Assembly: GCA_013407085.1 (NCBI GenBank)
Contig: JACCGJ010001929.1
Coordinates: forward strand, 62,001 to 126,000
Length of the DNA stretch: 64,000 nucleotides
Direction: 5' to 3'
Origin: Atriophallophorus winterbourni
Lineage: Eukaryota > Platyhelminthes > Trematoda > Plagiorchiida > Microphallidae
The translations under genes were made by a program, and so were the position numbers. Positions 59,741 through 64,000 of the stretch are shown here, in pieces. The notes beneath the pieces are model-generated. The model had not been told where the DNA came from. It was given only the letters and a program-made list of their open reading frames with translations, and ran no database searches. Numbering within the stretch: the first letter of the stretch is position 1; each line of letters begins with the position of its first letter.

Positions 59741-61198
59741 CTATCTGCGCCGCCACGCCAGACTCCGAGCATTCCTCTTGTGCTCCTTCCAGCAGACAAA
59801 TTTTCGTATATCACGTGTTACCAAACCATTTTTTGAGCGAACAACAACAGTCCTGACCAGATCATCTTGAGTTGCCGGTCTGGCATCTAACCGTTTACAG
59901 GTTAAGCATTTCGCGAGTGCTCGCTTCACGCATGATAGCCCACTGATCGGCCAAAATTTCCTGCGCAGGACGCTGAGGGTATGCGCTGGCCCAGAATGTC
60001 CTTCGAGCAGATGAACATCAAAAATCAATAGGTCAGTAACATTATGCCTTTTAGGAATTATAATGGGATGAATGCTTTCATCTGCAAGATCAGAATGCCT
60101 CAATCGACCACCAACTTTCCAAATACCTTGATCAATAAATGGGCGTAACTTCTTCAATGATGACACATTGAACTCGCATGGCTCACTTAGCGCCTTATCA
60201 CCAAATACATTCCGCTGCGTCAATCGAATAATTTCTGCTTCGGCATTTCGGAATTCGTCTAATCCGATCTTGCCTACCGATAAAGATCCATTGGAGCCAG
60301 GACCAAACATGATAATAACATAACGCTTGAAACGGATCAGCCATGCAATCGAGCGTACAAGCCGTTTCCAACTAGAGAATCGACGAAGAATGACGTCCAT
60401 CCGAAACCTTTTAATGGGACCCGAAATGTCATTTTTGTCCCACCAGAGAATTCGAAGAGCATCTCTATCATTCTCTGGCACCTTTACCTGTAAGAACATT
60501 TCTTCGATATCAGCGGCGACGGCATAGGCGTGTAAGCGGAAGCGTATCAACACGTCGATCAAATTCGTTGTCAGATTTGGTCCTTGAAGTAGGGCATCAT
60601 TCAACGATACACCGTTGTGTTTAGCAGCACAATCGAACACAATTCTAAGCTTCTCTGGTTTCTTAGGATTGAAAACAGGATGGTGAGGCAAATACCAAGC
60701 ATGATTCTCATCTGCATTACTCGGAACGGTTTCGATATAACCAGTAGTCAAATGATGTGCCATTATCCTGTTGTAGCGTTCGAATAACACACTGTCACGG
60801 TCGAATCGACGCCTCAAGTAGCCCAAGCGCTTTTCCGCTATCCAATAATTTGCGGTAAGTTTACGTCTATCACCCCTCCATGGTAGCGGCACCTGGAAGT
60901 GACCGTCAATAAACTTTGATCGTTTTACTAGAGAAAATGCTTCTTCATCCTCACGCGATCGTTCCTTGCCTTCTGTGGCAATATCCGCAAATTCAGTATT
61001 GTATAGCCTCCTGATACATTCATCGATGGACCCTTCATCCGTAGAAGAATTTAAACTGAAGACATTTTTCGAGTCTTGGCATGCCGGTCCTTGCAAAATC
61101 CAACCCAACAATGTTTTCGTTGCAAATGGACGGCGCCTGCCTCCTAATCGCTGTTCCAACGCCCAATGCGCTTCCGGAACGTTACATCCAATCAGCAA
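59741..61198 (-). pseudogene. BEL/Pao Pol remnant: partial RT fused to integrase ends
   Basis: Minus-strand order: GCNVPEAHWALEQRLGGRRR, LLGWILQGPA, then the RT start KLRIVFDCAAKHNGVSLNDA and AVAADIEEMFLQVKVPENDR. After FRMDVI the frame jumps to RRFSSWKRLVRSIAWLIRFK, a pre-integrase segment, then the H2C2 zinc domain (HLLEGHSG...CLTCKR). At ARPATQ it jumps again to DDLVRTVVVRSKNGLVTRDI, the integrase tail. YVDD and the DDE core are absent. Read-through at both joints is notable. Confidence 0.9.
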
Positions 61199-61200
61199 GG

Positions 61201-62781
61201 TTATTTCTTGTCCAATATTCTCCGAGAATCTAGATCCTTCAAATGATCATATCTTGCGATGATACTATTCGGGGAATTCATTGTTACTTCAGGTAACTTG
61301 GAAACCGTGTAGGCTTCGGCAACATGAATTACTTCATCCCCGTCAACGGAATGTACATTGAAACTCAATACTGAACTTTTCAATTTTCGATGCAAACCGA
61401 GCGAGGTTATCGACACATCAACTGCGACACTAGGCATACCGAATTTTTCAACAAATCTTTGTGAGATCAGAGTGGTATCCGAGCCATTATCGAGTAACGC
61501 TACGACTGGAACAAGCCCCACAGGCGTGTCAATTTTTACCGTCAGGTAACCCAGGCTTACTGCTGGACTGAGAGCAGTAGCACTGTAATTAATAGTTTTT
61601 TGTTGCTCACTTATACGATTATAATGTAGAGACGAATGGTGACGTCTACCACACCCTTCGACGGAGCAAACAGTCGGCACCTTGCAGTCGCATGCTTTAT
61701 GAGACCGGTTCAAGCAAACGTAGCACATACCGTGTTGCTTAGCAATAGCCCATCTGTCTTTCACATCAGCCTTCAGATATGCAGGGCAGTTTTCTATTCG
61801 ATGAGGTCCTTTACACTGGTAGCATTCTATTCGCATTGATGGGGAGTAACTTGTGGTCATGTACACTCTCCGTCCTTCGGACAATTTCAATTTCTCTGAT
61901 GGCTTAGTCTCATTAATGAGCATGCCAAACCTGCTCCTGGCGATTCTCGCTTTGCGGGAGACAAACTCGGATAAACGTGCAAAGTCAACTTCTGACCCAT
62001 CAGCGGCAATCGCATCTGCCAGGTCAGCCCATTGCTGTTGTAGTCCAGCCGGCAAACATTTGACCAATCCTTCCAAGGTGGTGACAGAGTTCAAGTCTGC
62101 TTCACAGCGCATTTGCTTTAAAGCAATCTGACAACTTTCCATCTTCAAAGCAAGGTTTGACAGACTATCCGAATCGCTTCTTACTTTGGCTGCTTCACTC
62201 AACACCTCGGTCAATAACGAGCGTGCAACGACATGAGGCAGGCCAAACATTTCCTGTAGGATGCTGCGTGCTCTTTTATACCCGTTTTCAGGCGACAGCA
62301 TCACACAAGCATCAATCGCTTTTCGAGCATTGCCTCGGCAATAATACATAAGATATAGCAAACGCTGTCCGGAATCGCAAGTTTTCGATTCTATATAACA
62401 CTCAAATTGCCGAATAAATTTCCAGTAATCCACCGAATTGCCATCAAATGTAGATAACTCTACCCTAGGCAATGAAGCAACATCGTTGACGACCCTTTGT
62501 GACATCTTCACCGCTTCCGACTCAATATGTCGATTAACCGGAACTTCAGCAACATAGTTGTCGTTGACACTGCATCCACCCAAACGAGCTATCGTCTCCT
62601 TAGCAATCACTAAATCTCTCTCTAATTCGAGCTCACGCACAGACGGCCCATGTTTAGAGTCGAAATTAGGACTACCTCGAGATGATATACAAGAGCTACG
62701 CGAGGCGGAACCAACAGTGTCACTATCACCATTACAGGCAAGCTTATCAGTAGTGTTCAGACGTTTCGATTTACGTGGCAT
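61201..62781 (-). pseudogene. BEL/Pao Gag-protease frame, frameshifted at its end
   Basis: Start chosen at MPRKSKRLN (62781), matching the start of the sister element; the open frame extends upstream without support. Gag body FDGNSVDYWKFIRQFECYIE; zinc knuckles CYQCKGPHRIENC and CYVCLNRSHKACDC; protease motif LLDNGSDTTLI. Near 61228 one base is missing relative to the sister copy, so the frame ends at 61201 and the rest continues one frame over in the 61198 ORF. Confidence 0.92.
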
Positions 62782-63015
62782 TATCAAAAATGGCGAAACA
62801 AAAAATAAAAAAGGCAAGAACGTCACCAATGTTTGAACAGAAATGAGTAGATGTACGAGGGTCCAAGTTGATCCTCGTTCCGCTGGATTGGCGATCCAAT
62901 TGACCGTATCCAATTAGGCAATTCGATTTGAGTGCTTCCCGTCAAGTTTGGGAAGAAAACGAATACTTCTCGTCCAGTTGGAGAAGAATCAAAATCCAGT
63001 TCCAAATTGAGTACT

Positions 63016-63535
63016 GTATCGACCAATGTCGTTAGTTAACGCGTAGATCCCCGTCCCTAGTTCGACAAATTCAGAACCACGATTTGGGTTTACTACGGTA
63101 CTGTAATTAATGACAGTTACAATAATAATGGTATACAAACCTCAATTATATCGGAACGCACCGGTACAATGGAGTCAAAACTCCAGCAATAATAGATTCA
63201 ATGAAAATGACGACCTGACGCATAAAAACTAGAAAATAGTTAATTTACCAATGTTGTCGTCCAAAATTCCGTATCAAACAACAAATGACACACAAATTGG
63301 TGTCCAAATTGAAACAATAAAATGAGCCCAAATACCACGTGCAAAAATATGTGGAATTTAATGGCAGCCAAGCAAAATCAATTAGTTCAACAAAACAAAA
63401 AATGTGTACAAGTGGATCGAACAGTATCAAAAATGTATACACAAATAGGTAAAACCGTGAAGAATTAAGAAAAAAATCAATTTGTTTAAATAGAAAAATA
63501 AGAAGGAATTTTACACAAATTTCTTGTCATTTACA
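63016..63535 (-). repeat. 5' LTR of the minus-strand BEL/Pao element
   Basis: Near-identical to 58979-59495, starting tgtatcgacc and ending catttaca on the plus strand, followed by the duplication ccggt. Confidence 0.93.
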
Positions 63536-63540
63536 CCGGT

Positions 63541-64000
63541 AGAGCAGACACTTCCGATCTGGGAAATGACTTAGAATCTGTAACGAAATGGGCGGTTAAG
63601 TGGGACCATCTCCTTAACCTAGAGAAGAGTCTCTTAATCTCTACACTGGCAGGTAGCATGATTGTCTCCACGTTCCTAGCCTACACGGAGTGTCGTAGGG
63701 TTAAATCTACTTAGTACTTAGGGAACTCAATGTGAGCCGACCACTGCGCTGATGCGGCTCAAAGGACCGACAGGTAACGTTTTCGACTGCAGAAAATCTG
63801 AGACGCTGTTACCCCCTTACAAAGCAATTGTAAGGCCGCATCTAGAATACTGTATTCAGACTTGGAGGCTATATTACCAAAAGGATATAGTTGAGCTAAA
63901 TTAGGTATAAAAGCTGGCCTCTCGCATAATTTATGATTTGGCATGCACCAAATATGAAAATCATCTCATACCATTTGGGCATTCTCGTTTAGGAATAGGC
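63541..64000 (+). mobile_element. LINE reverse transcriptase, part after the BEL insertion, runs off the window
   Basis: Continues the interrupted frame: NIAG before the insertion joins RADTSDLGNDLESVTKWAVK here, the WS-x-W region after YADD. Further on, KAIVRPHLEYCIQTWRLYYQ and SRIIYDLACTKYENHLI are the post-RT region of CR1-group LINEs, with stops and shifts between. The 3' end is outside the window. Confidence 0.9.

Larger units (their letters stand above)
58979..63535 (-). mobile_element. BEL/Pao LTR retrotransposon inserted in a LINE, minus strand, internally deleted
   Basis: LTRs are 63016-63535 (5' in element sense) and 58979-59495, with a 5-bp duplication ccggt at 58974-58978 and 63536-63540. 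The coding frame runs 62781 to 59741. It is the same family as the element at 53708 (Gag and protease align almost without gaps), but its LTRs look different. Two segments are missing from pol, each joined in frame: the RT from after the first catalytic block through RNase H, and the integrase core. It lacks the RT active site and the integrase catalytic triad, so it could move only with help from an intact relative. Confidence 0.93.

Overview
This is a eukaryotic, intron-rich, AT-rich window whose content points to a flatworm, most likely a digenean trematode. The evidence is a long-tailed CSL (Notch effector) gene, a solute carrier gene with 32-35 nt introns at its 5' end and kilobase introns towards its 3' end, and a repeat load of CR1-like and RTE-like LINEs, Penelope-like elements (PLEs), BEL/Pao LTR elements and small hammerhead-ribozyme repeats of the schistosome SM-alpha kind. 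The species cannot be named from the sequence. There are no operons, RBSs, CRISPR arrays or convincing tRNA/rRNA genes.

Layout. 1-4401: non-coding, with repeat scraps and presumably the 5' part of the first gene. 4402-16611 (+): seven exons of a Suppressor-of-Hairless/RBPJ (CSL) transcription factor, in register through every splice junction and ending in a stop; only the first short coding exon is missing. 17465-20050 (-): decayed CR1-like LINE with endonuclease and RT. 20780-22300: PLE remains. 24940-28130: LINE fragments, an inverted hammerhead repeat and a 63-bp-arm hairpin. 30640-31290: two head-to-head hammerhead repeats. 31810-32073: RTE LINE tail. 32486-47000 (-): SLC1 (EAAT/dicarboxylate symporter) family transporter, ten exons recognised, with PLE and LINE fragments in its introns. 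49700-52850 (-): scattered LINE remains. 53708-57378 (+): BEL/Pao element with two LTRs and a 5-bp target duplication, internally deleted. 58255-64000 (+): LINE RT gene split by a second, reverse-oriented BEL/Pao element (58979-63535) with its own 5-bp duplication.

Functionally there are two host genes. The CSL protein is a nuclear DNA-binding protein with all three core domains and normal DNA-contact motifs. The transporter keeps the SLC1 fold and the substrate-site Asp/Arg of TM8 but has lost the aspartates that form two sodium sites in studied family members. The rest is mobile DNA, and the main pattern there is self-cleaving-ribozyme architecture: hammerhead cores occur both in PLE terminal repeats and in a separate short repeat family, in several states of decay. 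Exon boundaries were placed by hand from splice sites and reading phase; no RNA data or database search was available.
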